Notes: a model not told the origin generated them from the letters alone. Shown: positions 43,501-51,635, counted from the stretch's first letter. The stretch: DNA of 64,000 bases from Herbaspirillum robiniae (GCF_002213415.1 NZ_NJGU01000003.1:1-64000), one strand, 5' to 3'. Numbers and translations are program-made.

Positions 43501-44672
43501 TTGATCGTTCTCTTGCCATGTGGTCCGGAGCGACCGACTCACGAGGTTTCTTTGCTTCCAAGATTGCCACGGATCCCACATTGGCGCGCCTGGCATTGGA
43601 CACTGAAATCCACCTTTTCGATTGGCTCAATCGGGATCGGGAAGCGACCAAGACGGATCCATTCCTGCTGTTCATGCACTGGCAGCAGCTGGTTCAGCTG
43701 GCCGAGGATTATTGCGAGAGCCACGGCTGTTCACCGGGGGATAATCGTCTGGGACAGATCGGAACGACCAGCAGAGTTCGTGCGATGGAAAACCTGGCTC
43801 CGCCTGGAACACTCCAACGATTCAATCAATGGAAGAATTCCGGTTCGAAGCAGCCATTCGTGTTCCGGGTGACGCTTGATCCGACCTCATTGAGGGAAAT
43901 TTCGGAGCACCGTTTAAACGTGCGCAATCTTGACTGGAATGCCGTTCCTGTAACGCGCAATGGAAGAGTCGCCGGGTCGTTGTTGTCGGTACGGCATTTG
44001 GGGCATTCGCGTATTCCCTATATTGATGAAAACGGAGCGCGCGGCCAGATCGCATTGCGGGAGGAATCCATGATTCCCAACAGCTTCATGCCAAGCAACA
44101 GGGCGGACACCTTCGATGCCGCGCAACTGGCGGTGCGATTTAAGGACACGACGATTCTAAGCAACCTTGAAGGGTGGGGGCTATACGGCGCCTATGAGTT
44201 GACCATCCAGGCCAGCCCTGCGGTCAAGGATGTCGAGGATTTCGAGATTGAGCTGGCCTATATCTATACCGATCCGGAGAACATTGATTCCGAGCGCACC
44301 TTTGTCTCCCGGAGCATGGCCACGGCAATCGACGCGTGCAACACCCCGGAAACACGGGGAGGCGCTGAAGCAGCTTGCCGGAGCATCTACTTCTGGTCGT
44401 CCAATGGATGCCAGGGTATTCCTCCATCCTCGTCGAATCGCTGGCTGGCAGCCGATGCAGGATTGGAGTTCCTGCGCGTATCGCAAGACGACGCCAAGTC
44501 TTCTCCAATGACCTTGTGCAAGGCAAATGCGAAAGTGCCGCCCGCAAAGCGGGCGATGGATTGGCAACGCGCGACGACGCAATGCAGCTGGATGACCGCC
44601 AAGGCGGATATCGAAGCGATGGACCGTGACGGCGATGCTGCCAAGCTACAGTGCAAGGAGCTGGCTCAATGA
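40533..44672 (+). CDS. Large exported protein of unknown family (1379 aa)
   Basis: No known family was recognised. A signal peptide (MNARGGLLILLAFALQTNSA) gives a mature protein with a Cys-containing beta-rich domain (about 25-240), then a long helical region (about 260-900). That region includes a coiled coil near 338-385 (ERIKSLRSRLEKANSEMEQL) and a Gly/Ala-rich hydrophobic segment near 866-890 (AAMALNAAFPGAGTALQLAQ). A charged helical section follows, then a beta domain at about 1105-1250, and a C-terminal tail with six cysteines. GGAGG stands in front of ATG 40533. It ends overlapping the next gene by ATGA. Codon use is more AT-rich than in neighbours, suggesting transfer. It could be a periplasmic, surface or secreted effector. 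Confidence 0.85.
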   Translation: MNARGGLLILLAFALQTNSAELRAQTCIPAETIVDLKSLPQCEVIRSSSSNSPLLLTLSDGGAYCRVVLEEIAPIGASLTMVTPGAGGDQGCMSMETVAGDERLPLLRLPKNSVSSVWTVNTGAKSIAVKAIGAGVPGLKPKSENATSRFYSQNAQEVLVQLQDLIVVNYGAVEIGEVEPPLSPTKLKKLEKLGMSISVDALPKDATLQIQLKNEYGQTASVKLALLPEARYSDSPTLQSLKIELASARKLAADERFMRTKAGEDGYLQSEEAGALRTLYDAALASLPNCGGGDSCDGMSKAQKATLSLVRADIDYRKFLLERRLTFWGGFRTLRPTTPQLELERIKSLRSRLEKANSEMEQLQFKTSDAAARLKELDGKKSYVLGQFKAEELTADVKTIDTNRWTQLKANNATARDFVTKEMTRVGQRMDALASQQDALGKQATSLAMNAAASATGMPVEVIAGVADGDLKKAVAAYVTSELANPGSALSVELKQFDDVMAEANKTFANLKNTYKEIGALKRDAELVAVSIREPSMERFMKVGELTYSRLSPEQAQKIDKIIDSQKPVQAWIQTAYQQFSANKKQLENYRNSLRTVAREMGDLPKAVNAEASTFFAQEFKRAKAEGDTAMQALMARTIDGVKDLQITGRQAEEALVTALKAYPNYISSVNTNLWYSLKARHPGINDGQLLSYFLNAANDTLSLSQVQREAYLKKTGMGLVADGTFVINVSGSLKTFDVNTQIIQLAKPINPSLIRLDAQAQIESLLSSVSVKASPDRLMSLVAASASEEGAGNFLSRFVNRNDSAKIWSKLKSLPPDFRNEVDKGVRYVAAASMAAPAVPRPEVPSVPDDPLIPSNSAQDQMQNQMAAMALNAAFPGAGTALQLAQTFGAMDANRQLNEQLSDQSQKLMSSYQELVRSSQDADFSEAISRKEYARATALADAAKAQLEQYNGAMDTILDTTQDIDARLRLYRPYFFYLAEMLRQRFDIFDRSLAMWSGATDSRGFFASKIATDPTLARLALDTEIHLFDWLNRDREATKTDPFLLFMHWQQLVQLAEDYCESHGCSPGDNRLGQIGTTSRVRAMENLAPPGTLQRFNQWKNSGSKQPFVFRVTLDPTSLREISEHRLNVRNLDWNAVPVTRNGRVAGSLLSVRHLGHSRIPYIDENGARGQIALREESMIPNSFMPSNRADTFDAAQLAVRFKDTTILSNLEGWGLYGAYELTIQASPAVKDVEDFEIELAYIYTDPENIDSERTFVSRSMATAIDACNTPETRGGAEAACRSIYFWSSNGCQGIPPSSSNRWLAADAGLEFLRVSQDDAKSSPMTLCKANAKVPPAKRAMDWQRATTQCSWMTAKADIEAMDRDGDAAKLQCKELAQ

Positions 44673-45970
44673 ACGCTACCTATAAATTCTTCTTTGCAGT
44701 GGGCGCAGCAGTTGCTGCGGTGGCGTCGAATGCCGAGCCCGTCAGTGGCCGTGTGAACATACTTTGGGACAAGCCTCAGTCAATTCAACTGGTTCCGCAC
44801 GTAAAGCTCTACCCAGGAGAGAGTGTAGATGTGTCTGCCAGTGGGAGGGTCGACGTCGATCACGAGTACGGCGAAAGGCGGAGATGTAAATACTTTGGCC
44901 TGTCCTGCTGGAACGAGCCATGGGATCGACCTCACTGGATTTCATCTGGTGGTTTCGATGTTCGGTTGTCCGCAGAAGACGCTACGGTGACGCAAAGCGG
45001 CGGTAGTTATCGGGTGAGCGTTCCCCTGTCTGCGGGGAATGCTAACTTTACCAACGGAGTGGATCTCAGCGGCATGCTGCTGCTAAAAGGCGGCGGCTCG
45101 CCTGCCAGCAGAGGGCCGTGCACGGGAAGGCCGCGACGATGCAGCGGCGGAGACCTGACGATCTCCTTTGCAAGCATCAACGTGGCGCCGCGGCTTGATG
45201 CACTACAGGCGCGGCTGGCCAACATGAAAATTGAGTCGCTGGACGTCCCTGCAATCACCGACGGCAACAGTATTGATCCGCTTTTGTACGATCCGGTCGT
45301 AGCATCCCAGGCAAGCATTTTGCGTTTGGCCAGCATCCTCAGGGAGGCTTGCGAGCGGCTCAGGGGGACGATTGCCAACAAGGCAGGCGGATCGTCCGCG
45401 TCCTTGCATCTGAAGATCATTGACCTGGCCAGTTATGCAGTGAAGTTGGCCAGCAAGTCAGATCAGGATTCCGCTGCATTACGTCTGGTCATCACGGAGT
45501 CGATGCTGGATCGAGGAGATTTTACAGGGGCGACGCAGGAAGCGCCGAAGATGATGGGCGATGCAAGCGCGGCGTTCAAAAGTGCCCCGGATGCAAAAAA
45601 TGCCCTTCTGTATGCACGCGCATTGAAGGCGAACGCAGCGGCTTGGCGTGAAAAGCGGGCGCGCAATTCATCGACGGATATCCGGGTGTCCATTGCGCTG
45701 CTTGATCAGGCCTCAGACGTGCTGTGGGACTTCACTCAGTATCCTGGAGTGAGCAGCGTGATGGCCGATATCAATGTTGATGCCGCGCGTATGTTGAATC
45801 TTTTGCGTACTGCGGCAGAACTTAAATCTGCGGAAGATCGCTTGGTCGCGGCCATTTGTTTCCAGATGCATGCCGAGAATGGGCAAGGGAATAATTTCGA
45901 GAGCTGGCGCAGCGCTGTCAATGCTCCCGCCCTTGCGAACTGCACTATGGTGCGAAGAAATGCAATTTGA
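44669..45970 (+). CDS. Exported protein of unknown family, partner of the 1379-aa protein
   Basis: A protein of 433 aa with a short signal peptide (MNATYKFFFAVGAAVAAVASNA). The first 160 mature residues are beta-rich (VKLYPGESVDVSASGRVDVD, DLSGMLLLKGG) with paired cysteines in RRCKYFGLSCWNEPW and GPCTGRPRRCSGG. The layout faintly recalls small sugar-binding beta-sandwich lectins. Residues about 180-430 are helical. Its ATG overlaps the stop of the 1379-aa gene, so the two are translationally coupled and probably act in one complex. No enzymatic motif is visible. Base composition is like the large gene and unlike the flanks. Confidence 0.82.
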   Translation: MNATYKFFFAVGAAVAAVASNAEPVSGRVNILWDKPQSIQLVPHVKLYPGESVDVSASGRVDVDHEYGERRRCKYFGLSCWNEPWDRPHWISSGGFDVRLSAEDATVTQSGGSYRVSVPLSAGNANFTNGVDLSGMLLLKGGGSPASRGPCTGRPRRCSGGDLTISFASINVAPRLDALQARLANMKIESLDVPAITDGNSIDPLLYDPVVASQASILRLASILREACERLRGTIANKAGGSSASLHLKIIDLASYAVKLASKSDQDSAALRLVITESMLDRGDFTGATQEAPKMMGDASAAFKSAPDAKNALLYARALKANAAAWREKRARNSSTDIRVSIALLDQASDVLWDFTQYPGVSSVMADINVDAARMLNLLRTAAELKSAEDRLVAAICFQMHAENGQGNNFESWRSAVNAPALANCTMVRRNAI

Positions 45971-46054
45971 AGCGATTCCGGTTTCGGCGCCAGAGGGCTC
46001 CAGCAAAGGTTGAAGAAGCGCCATGGCTCTAATGATATTCGTTTGGAGGCAGCA

Positions 46055-46696
46055 ATGAAAAAGCGACGAGCAATGTTGGCAGGGAGCGTGGCGGCAATAC
46101 TTGCCCCAGAGCTTTTTGCCCAGAAACTTGTGCCGGTCCGTCTGATGGTGGTTCGCCGGCTGGGATTGGCGCCGACGAACCAATGTGTCGCTCCTTGCAT
46201 CAGAGGCTCAATTTATGACCTTTCCACCCAAGCGGCGCCGCTGGATCAGACTGTGCTTCCGTTGCTCAAGACGCTGGTTCCTATTTGTGACGTGATCGAA
46301 CGCCCTTGGAAAGGCAATCAAGCCAATGTCAGTTCAATTCCCAAGGGCATCTACACTGCATCTGTTCGAACTGACGCCAGCAAGCCATGGATGAAGTCGC
46401 TGGATCAGAAATGGCGACTTGAGTTGGGCGGAACCGCCCCGCGGTCAGCGATTCAGTTTCACTACGGAATGGATGTTTCGTGGTCTGAAGGCTGTTTCAT
46501 CGTCGGTACCCTCTTGCAGAAAGGCGACGCAAGCGGCATTACCACCCGCTATTGCAAGCTCGAGAATGGTGAGGCTGCGATAGCCGCATTGCGCGCAGTC
46601 GTGATGGCCAATGGCAGGGATCCGAAAAACATCACCATCGGGGTTGCCGACGATTCTGATTTGTTCCCTGGGATGCGGCCATCGGAACCGTGTTGA
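46055..46696 (+). CDS. Exported DUF5675-like protein
   Basis: A protein of 213 aa. MKKRRAMLAGSVAAILAPEL forms a signal peptide that could use Sec or Tat (twin Arg). The mature part follows the DUF5675 pattern: GSIYDL, CDVIERPWKGNQANVSSIPK and the C-terminal QFHYGMDVSWSEGCFIVG. The spacing of His and Ser-Glu-Gly-Cys recalls the L,D-transpeptidase active site, so a cell-wall role is possible but inferred. I chose ATG 46055 because TTTGGAGGCAGCA precedes it. It lies 84 bases after the second cassette gene on the same strand, with the same AT-richer composition. Confidence 0.75.
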   Translation: MKKRRAMLAGSVAAILAPELFAQKLVPVRLMVVRRLGLAPTNQCVAPCIRGSIYDLSTQAAPLDQTVLPLLKTLVPICDVIERPWKGNQANVSSIPKGIYTASVRTDASKPWMKSLDQKWRLELGGTAPRSAIQFHYGMDVSWSEGCFIVGTLLQKGDASGITTRYCKLENGEAAIAALRAVVMANGRDPKNITIGVADDSDLFPGMRPSEPC

Positions 46697-46760
46697 CGTA
46701 AATGAGGCGCGTAGCCAGGGCGGTATGCAGAGGCTCATCCATTGAGCGTGGCAGACTAGG

Positions 46761-47453
46761 CTAGAACTTGTAACTGACGCCCAGCCGCACCACCGGATAC
46801 AGGTTGTAGCCGTGCACCTTGTCGTTGAGCTCGGCGTTCTCCGCCGCCACGTCGCGCGCCAGCTGGGTACAGATCAGCGCCGAGGCGGTACAGCCCGAGT
46901 TGCTGACCGAGGTCGAGCCGTTGCCCTGGAACATCACGCCGACGTCGGCCGTGAAGCCCCAGCCCTTGTTGGGCGCCAGCGCATTGCCGTAGCCCAGGCC
47001 GAGGTAGGGCGCGAACTTCTTGAAGTCGATGCGGCCGTCGACCTGGCCCGCCTGTGAGGCGGTGTAGGTATTGCCGTTGATGGTGTAGGTGCCGTTGGCC
47101 TTGGGCGTGCCGGTGGCGTCGACCTTGTTGCCGTTGTAGATCACCCCGCCGGAAAGGCGGAATTCATTGGCGAACGGGAACCAGTCGAGCAGCGCGTCGA
47201 AGGTGCGCAGCTTGGCCTTGGCATCGTAGTTGATGTCGTTGGTGCTGGTATGGAAACTGTAGTCGAAGTAGTTGACGCCGAAACGCGCGTTGAGCTGCTG
47301 CGCCACCGGCACGCTGAGGTGGACGCCCACGCCGGTGGTGCCGGCATCGCCGCTGAGGCCAAGGTCGGCGGCCTGCGCGCTCGCCGAGGTGACAATCGCC
47401 AGCACGAAGCCGGAGACGATGGCGCTTTGCGCGCGTGCTTGAAGTTGGAACAT
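46761..47453 (-). CDS. Outer-membrane beta-barrel protein
   Basis: A protein of 230 aa with a signal peptide (SGFVLAIVTSASAQA, cleavage near 28). Alternating strands include NARFGVNYFDYSFHTS, FRLSGGVIYNGNKVD, FAPYLGLGYGNAL and WGFTADVGVMFQG. It ends LYPVVRLGVSYKF with a terminal Phe. It resembles OmpW/OmpX-like or general porin-family 8-stranded barrels. GC-rich codon use returns here, marking the end of the AT-richer cassette. The ligand is unknown. Confidence 0.8.
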   Translation of the reverse strand: MFQLQARAQSAIVSGFVLAIVTSASAQAADLGLSGDAGTTGVGVHLSVPVAQQLNARFGVNYFDYSFHTSTNDINYDAKAKLRTFDALLDWFPFANEFRLSGGVIYNGNKVDATGTPKANGTYTINGNTYTASQAGQVDGRIDFKKFAPYLGLGYGNALAPNKGWGFTADVGVMFQGNGSTSVSNSGCTASALICTQLARDVAAENAELNDKVHGYNLYPVVRLGVSYKF

Positions 47454-47776
47454 GGTTTTCCCCGAGGTGAAGTTCTGGAACAGGATGCCGTTGCGATGAC
47501 GGCGGACATGGCAATCGCGCCGACGGTGCGAAATGCTGTTCCCTTTGTCCGCATTGCCCTGGCCTGTTGGAATTGTGTGGGCGTGAGGGCGGATCGATGT
47601 GCCGGCGCAGGATCGAGTCTAGGGGCGCATGCCGTGCAAGAAAAGCGCGGCCGCAGGGATTTTCCACGGATGAGTTGCATCGGCGCCTCACCGATGCAAA
47701 AGAGGCAAGCGCGCAGGGCGGGCTTGCCTCTGGCGATGGGCACGGACCGCCATCGCGTCCGTACCCGGCGGCCGCT
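47454..47776. other. Intergenic region
   Basis: This gap holds the promoter side of the barrel gene and, at its right end, the terminator at 47698-47731. A second hairpin (ttgcatcgg/ccgatgcaa, 47676-47700) has no T-run. I see no gene. Confidence 0.5.
47698..47731 (-). terminator. Rho-independent terminator
   Basis: The minus-strand stem agaggcaagc/gcttgcctct (47701-47710 with 47722-47731) is followed by TTTT. It closes the operon ending with the hydroxyacid dehydrogenase. Confidence 0.82.
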
Positions 47777-48655
47777 TTACTGCAGCTGGGTAATGCGGTT
47801 GAAGTCTTCGCCGTCGGCCAGCAGCGCCGCGCTCTCCTTCCAGCGACGGCCCACTTCGCGCGCCAGCGGCAGCTCGAGCGCCAGCTGCTCGGCCAGCGCC
47901 ATCGCCAGGCCCACGTCCTTGCGCATGAGTTGCATCGTGAAACCGGAGTCGAAGGCGCCGTTCATGATGCGGCTGGGGTAGTTGTACTGCGTGACGCCGC
48001 TGCGGCCGGAGCCGGCGTTGACCGCTTCGATGATTTGCCCGATCGGCACGCCCGCCGCCTCCGAGAGCCGGAAGGCATCGGCCGCGGTCAGCAGGTGCGA
48101 GGCCACCAGCAGGTTGTTGATCAGCTTGGCGGTATGGCCCGCGCCCGCGGCACCAATGGTGAAGCGCTTGCTGCCCATGGCGGCCAGCACGGGTTCGGCC
48201 AGCTCGAGGTCGGCCGGGGCGCCGCCGATGAACATGGTGAGCTGGCCTTTCTGCGCGCCCGCCGCGCCGCCGCTGACCGGCGCATCGACGAAGCGCAGCC
48301 CGCGCTCGCCCAGCGCCGGCAGCATGGCGCGCGTGGCCTGCGGGTCGGCGGTGGTGGTGTCGACGATCAGGGTGCCGGGTTTGAGCAGCGCGGCCAGGCC
48401 ATCCTTGCCGTCGGCGCCGAACAGCACCGCCTTGACGATGGCCGAGGTCGGCAGCGACAGCACGAAGGCGTCGCAGGTCGCGGCCAGCGCCGGCAGGCCG
48501 TCGGCCACGGCAATGCCGGCCGCGCGCGCGGCGAGCGTCGCGCTCTCGCCGTTGTCGAAGCCTGCCACGCCAAAGCCGGCGCGCGCCAGCGACAGCGCCA
48601 TGCCGCGCCCCATGTTGCCCAGGCCGATCACACCTATGCGTTGGATCTTTTCCAT
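47777..48655 (-). CDS. Beta-hydroxyacid dehydrogenase (3-hydroxyisobutyrate/threonate type)
   Basis: A 292-aa NAD(P)-dependent enzyme. The Rossmann motif IGVIGLGNMGRGMALSLARAG starts at residue 7. The substrate-binding motif FVDAPVSGGAAGAQKGQLTM and catalytic-Lys motif GHTAKLINNLLVASHL near 170 are the signatures of 3-hydroxyisobutyrate and tartronate-semialdehyde reductases, L-threonate dehydrogenases and relatives. It is the last gene of the CMD-ALDH-dehydrogenase operon, 25 bases after the ALDH. The substrate is not defined by sequence; a C4-C5 sugar acid or semialdehyde fits the context. Confidence 0.88.
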   Translation of the reverse strand: MEKIQRIGVIGLGNMGRGMALSLARAGFGVAGFDNGESATLAARAAGIAVADGLPALAATCDAFVLSLPTSAIVKAVLFGADGKDGLAALLKPGTLIVDTTTADPQATRAMLPALGERGLRFVDAPVSGGAAGAQKGQLTMFIGGAPADLELAEPVLAAMGSKRFTIGAAGAGHTAKLINNLLVASHLLTAADAFRLSEAAGVPIGQIIEAVNAGSGRSGVTQYNYPSRIMNGAFDSGFTMQLMRKDVGLAMALAEQLALELPLAREVGRRWKESAALLADGEDFNRITQLQ

Positions 48656-48680
48656 CGTTTATTTCCTTGGTTGGTGAAGC

Positions 48681-50177
48681 TCAGAAACCGGCCGCGGTCG
48701 GCAGCCAGACGCTCTTGGTCTGCGTGTATTCGTACAGCGACTCGACGCCGCTTGAGCGCCCGTAGCCGCTGCTGCCGTAGCCGCCGAAAGGGCTGGCCAC
48801 ATGCATGTCGCGAAACATGTTGATCCAGAAGATGCCGGCCCGCACCCGCGCGGCCATGCGGTGCGCGCGCGCCACGTCGCGCGTCCACACGGCGCCGGCC
48901 AGGCCGAATTCGCTGTCGTTGGCGATGGCCACGGCCTGCTCTTCGTCGTCGAAGGGGATGATCGACAGCACCGGCCCGAACACTTCCTCGCGCGCGATGC
49001 GCATGCCGTTGTCGACCTCGCCCAGCACGGTGGGCGCGACGAACCAGCCGCGCCCGCCGGTATCGGCCGGCGGCATGCCGCCGGCCAGCAGCTCGGCGCC
49101 GCCGTCCAGGCCCATGGCGATCATGTCGCGGATGCGCTGGTATTGCGGGCCGTTGTTGATCGGGCCGCAGTCGACGTCCTCATCCAGCGGATCGCCGTAG
49201 CGGTATTGCCGGCTGGCGTGCGCCACCGCCGCCGCGAAGCGCGGGTACAAGGAGCGCTGCACCAGCAGGCGCGAACCGGCCGCGCAGTTCTGGCCGGTGT
49301 TGGCGAAACCGGCCACCACCGCGGCCTTCACGGCGGCGTCGACATCGGCATCCTCGAACACGATGTTGGCCGACTTGCCGCCCAGCTCCAGCAGGCAGGA
49401 GATCGGCCGCGCCGCCGCCGCCGCGTTGACCCGGCGGCCCACGCCGATGGAGCCGACGAACACCACCTTCTTGACGGCCTCGTTGGCGATGGCGGCGTTG
49501 CCGATGTGCTGGCCCAGGCCGTTGACCACGTTGAGCGTGCCCGGCGGAAAACCGGCCTCGATCGCCAGGCGCGCCAGCGCCAGCGAGGTCAGCGGCGTCA
49601 GCTCGGAGGGCTTGAGCAGCACCGCGTTGCCCATCGCCAGCGCCGGCGCGATGTTCCATGCTGCCAGGTAGATCGGCGAGTTCCACGGCGTGATGGCCAG
49701 CACCACGCCCAGCGGTTCGCGCAGCGTATAGGTGAACTGGCCGCCCGGCACCGGCACCACGTTGCCGCCGAACTTGTCGCACCAGCCGGCGTAGTAGCGG
49801 AAGATCTCGGCCACCGCCGCCAGCTGCGCGCGGCTGCCCTTGAGCGACTTGCCGCTGGTGATGCTTTCCAGCTTGGCCAGGGTGTCGGCCTCGCGTGTCA
49901 CCAGCTCGCCCAGGCGCGCCATGCGAATGGCGCGCTGCTGCGCCGGCAGCGCCGACCAGCGCTCGAAGCCTGCCTGCGCGTCGGTCAGAGCGGCGTCGAC
50001 GATGGCGTCCGACGCATGGTCGAAACGCATCAGTTCGCGTTCGGTAAAGGGATCCACCAGCGGCAGCGCCTGGCCGTCGCCGGCCACGGGGCGGCCGCCT
50101 ATCCACGAGCCGACGCTCGCGGCCACGCCGACGGCGGCCTGGCGCAATTGTTCGAACAGGGCCTGGCGCGCATCCAT
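48681..50177 (-). CDS. Aldehyde dehydrogenase
   Basis: A 498-aa NAD(P)-dependent ALDH of the betaine/semialdehyde type. The cofactor loop is in GVVLAITPWNSPIYLAAWNI, LKPSELTPLT and VVFVGSIGVGRRV. The general-base Glu lies in ELGGKSANIVFEDADV and the catalytic Cys in FANTGQNCAAGSRL. GGGAG stands eight bases before ATG 50177, and the stop of the upstream CMD gene is two bases away, so translation is coupled. It probably oxidises an aldehyde made in the same pathway. The substrate is unknown. Confidence 0.92.
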   Translation of the reverse strand: MDARQALFEQLRQAAVGVAASVGSWIGGRPVAGDGQALPLVDPFTERELMRFDHASDAIVDAALTDAQAGFERWSALPAQQRAIRMARLGELVTREADTLAKLESITSGKSLKGSRAQLAAVAEIFRYYAGWCDKFGGNVVPVPGGQFTYTLREPLGVVLAITPWNSPIYLAAWNIAPALAMGNAVLLKPSELTPLTSLALARLAIEAGFPPGTLNVVNGLGQHIGNAAIANEAVKKVVFVGSIGVGRRVNAAAAARPISCLLELGGKSANIVFEDADVDAAVKAAVVAGFANTGQNCAAGSRLLVQRSLYPRFAAAVAHASRQYRYGDPLDEDVDCGPINNGPQYQRIRDMIAMGLDGGAELLAGGMPPADTGGRGWFVAPTVLGEVDNGMRIAREEVFGPVLSIIPFDDEEQAVAIANDSEFGLAGAVWTRDVARAHRMAARVRAGIFWINMFRDMHVASPFGGYGSSGYGRSSGVESLYEYTQTKSVWLPTAAGF

Positions 50178-50179
50178 GC

Positions 50180-50575
50180 TCAGGCTCCCGCGCGGGCTTC
50201 GGCGTCGAGCTCGGCGAACAAGAGCTTGGCCACGCGGGTGGCGTCGCTGCCGGTGGGCACGCCGGCATACAGCGCCACCTGCAGGAATACCTCGCCGATC
50301 TCGGCGCGGGTGACGCCGTTGTTGAGCGCGGCGCGGATGTGGATCTTCAGTTCGTTGGGGCGGTTGGCGGCCGACAGCAGCGCCAGGTTGACGATGCTGC
50401 GGCTGCGGCGGTCCAGGCCGGGACGTGCCCAGATGTCGCCCCACAGGTTGCGGATGGCGAAGGCGCGCATCGGCTCGGAGAATTCGTCGGTGGCCGCCTG
50501 CGAGGCGTTGACATAGGCCGGGCCGAGCACTTCGCCGCGGATTTTTTCGCCGAGCTGGTAGAGGTCGTCTTGCAT
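50180..50575 (-). CDS. Carboxymuconolactone decarboxylase family protein
   Basis: A 131-aa small helical protein of the CMD/AhpD superfamily. NLWGDIWARPGLDRRSRSIV, NLALLSAANRPNELKIHIRA and ALNNGVTRAEIGEVFLQVAL match the decarboxylase branch. It lacks the CxxC of AhpD-type peroxidase partners, so redox activity is unlikely. It starts the operon with ALDH and the hydroxyacid dehydrogenase and diverges from the LysR gene. It may decarboxylate or isomerise a lactone or oxo-acid; inferred only. Confidence 0.85.
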   Translation of the reverse strand: MQDDLYQLGEKIRGEVLGPAYVNASQAATDEFSEPMRAFAIRNLWGDIWARPGLDRRSRSIVNLALLSAANRPNELKIHIRAALNNGVTRAEIGEVFLQVALYAGVPTGSDATRVAKLLFAELDAEARAGA

Positions 50576-50717
50576 GTTTTTCCTTGTGACGTGGTTGAAG
50601 TCAAATCGCAGGAAAAGTCTAGCCAGCCGGGCCGGTGCGCCCAAGATGCTACTATCGTGATCATGATCGCGCCGTGCAATCACCCCGGCCGCCCACCATC
50701 GATCCCATCTCTCGCCC

Positions 50718-51623
50718 ATGACCCTGGACCAATTGCGCGCCTTCGTCGCCGTGGTGGAACACGGCAGTATCCGCGCCGCCGCGCGCGCCCTCGACATGGG
50801 CCAGAGCGGCCTGACCCAGCAGATCCAGCGGCTGGAAGCCAGCCTGGCCTGTACCCTCTTCGTGCGCGCGCACAGCGGCATCGGCCTGACCGCGCACGGC
50901 AGCGCGCTGCTGGCGCGGGCGCGGGTGATCCTGGGGGAATATGAACGCGCGCTGCAGGAGTGCAGCGCCGCCGACGGCGAGCTGGCCGGCGCGGTGAACG
51001 TGGGGGTATCGTCGGAGGCCTTCGCCAAGCTGGTGCCGCCGGTGCTGCGCCAGTTGCGCGAACGCCATCCGCGCGTGACGGTGCACCTGGCCAGCGGGCC
51101 GTCCTCGCTGATGCTCTCGGGCATACGCGAGGGACGCATCGACTTCGCGCTGTCCCTGGTCTCGCCCGGCACCGACATGCTGGACCTGGCCGAGACCGAG
51201 CTGTTGCCGGCCGACCCCTGCATCATCGGCCGTCGCGGCCATCCGCTGCAGGACGCCACCTCGATACGCCAGCTGGCCGGCGCGGCCTGGATCAACACCC
51301 GCCCCATTGGCGTAGCGGGCACGCCCGGCAACCGCATCGCCGACTGGTTCGCCGCCAGCGACCTGGCGCCGCCGCACATCGTGGCCACCGTCGAATCGCT
51401 GTTCGACACGCTGCAGCTGGTGGCGCAATCGGACTATCTTTTCCTCGGCCCGCGCGCGGCGTTGGCGCCGGATGGCTTCGGCCAGCGCCTCACCTCGATC
51501 GCCGTGGCCGAGCCTATCCCCGCGGCGCGCATCAGCCTGATCCAGCGCGCCGCCGCGCCGCTGGGGCCGGCCGCGCGCGAGCTGGCCGCCATGCTGGTGT
51601 CCTACGCGCGCATGGCGCGCTGA
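50718..51623 (+). CDS. LysR-type transcriptional regulator
   Basis: A 301-aa regulator. The helix-turn-helix is in LDQLRAFVAVVEHGSIRAAARAL, then SGLTQQIQRLEASL, and the effector domain runs from about residue 90. It diverges from the CMD-ALDH-dehydrogenase operon and runs toward the SMP-30/ABC operon, so it could govern both. The shared 142-base region has a gatcatgatc palindrome (50658-50667), a possible binding core. The inducer is probably the substrate or an intermediate of the pathway. Confidence 0.9.
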   Translation: MTLDQLRAFVAVVEHGSIRAAARALDMGQSGLTQQIQRLEASLACTLFVRAHSGIGLTAHGSALLARARVILGEYERALQECSAADGELAGAVNVGVSSEAFAKLVPPVLRQLRERHPRVTVHLASGPSSLMLSGIREGRIDFALSLVSPGTDMLDLAETELLPADPCIIGRRGHPLQDATSIRQLAGAAWINTRPIGVAGTPGNRIADWFAASDLAPPHIVATVESLFDTLQLVAQSDYLFLGPRAALAPDGFGQRLTSIAVAEPIPAARISLIQRAAAPLGPAARELAAMLVSYARMAR

Positions 51624-51635
51624 GCCGGTTTCTTT

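Noticed and set aside
39828-46760. Insertion sequence or prophage boundaries around the AT-rich cassette
   Set aside because: No transposase, integrase, terminal inverted repeats or tRNA attachment site could be seen.
47676-47700. Hairpin ttgcatcgg/ccgatgcaa as a terminator
   Set aside because: No T-run follows on either strand; the adjacent 47698-47731 hairpin fits better.
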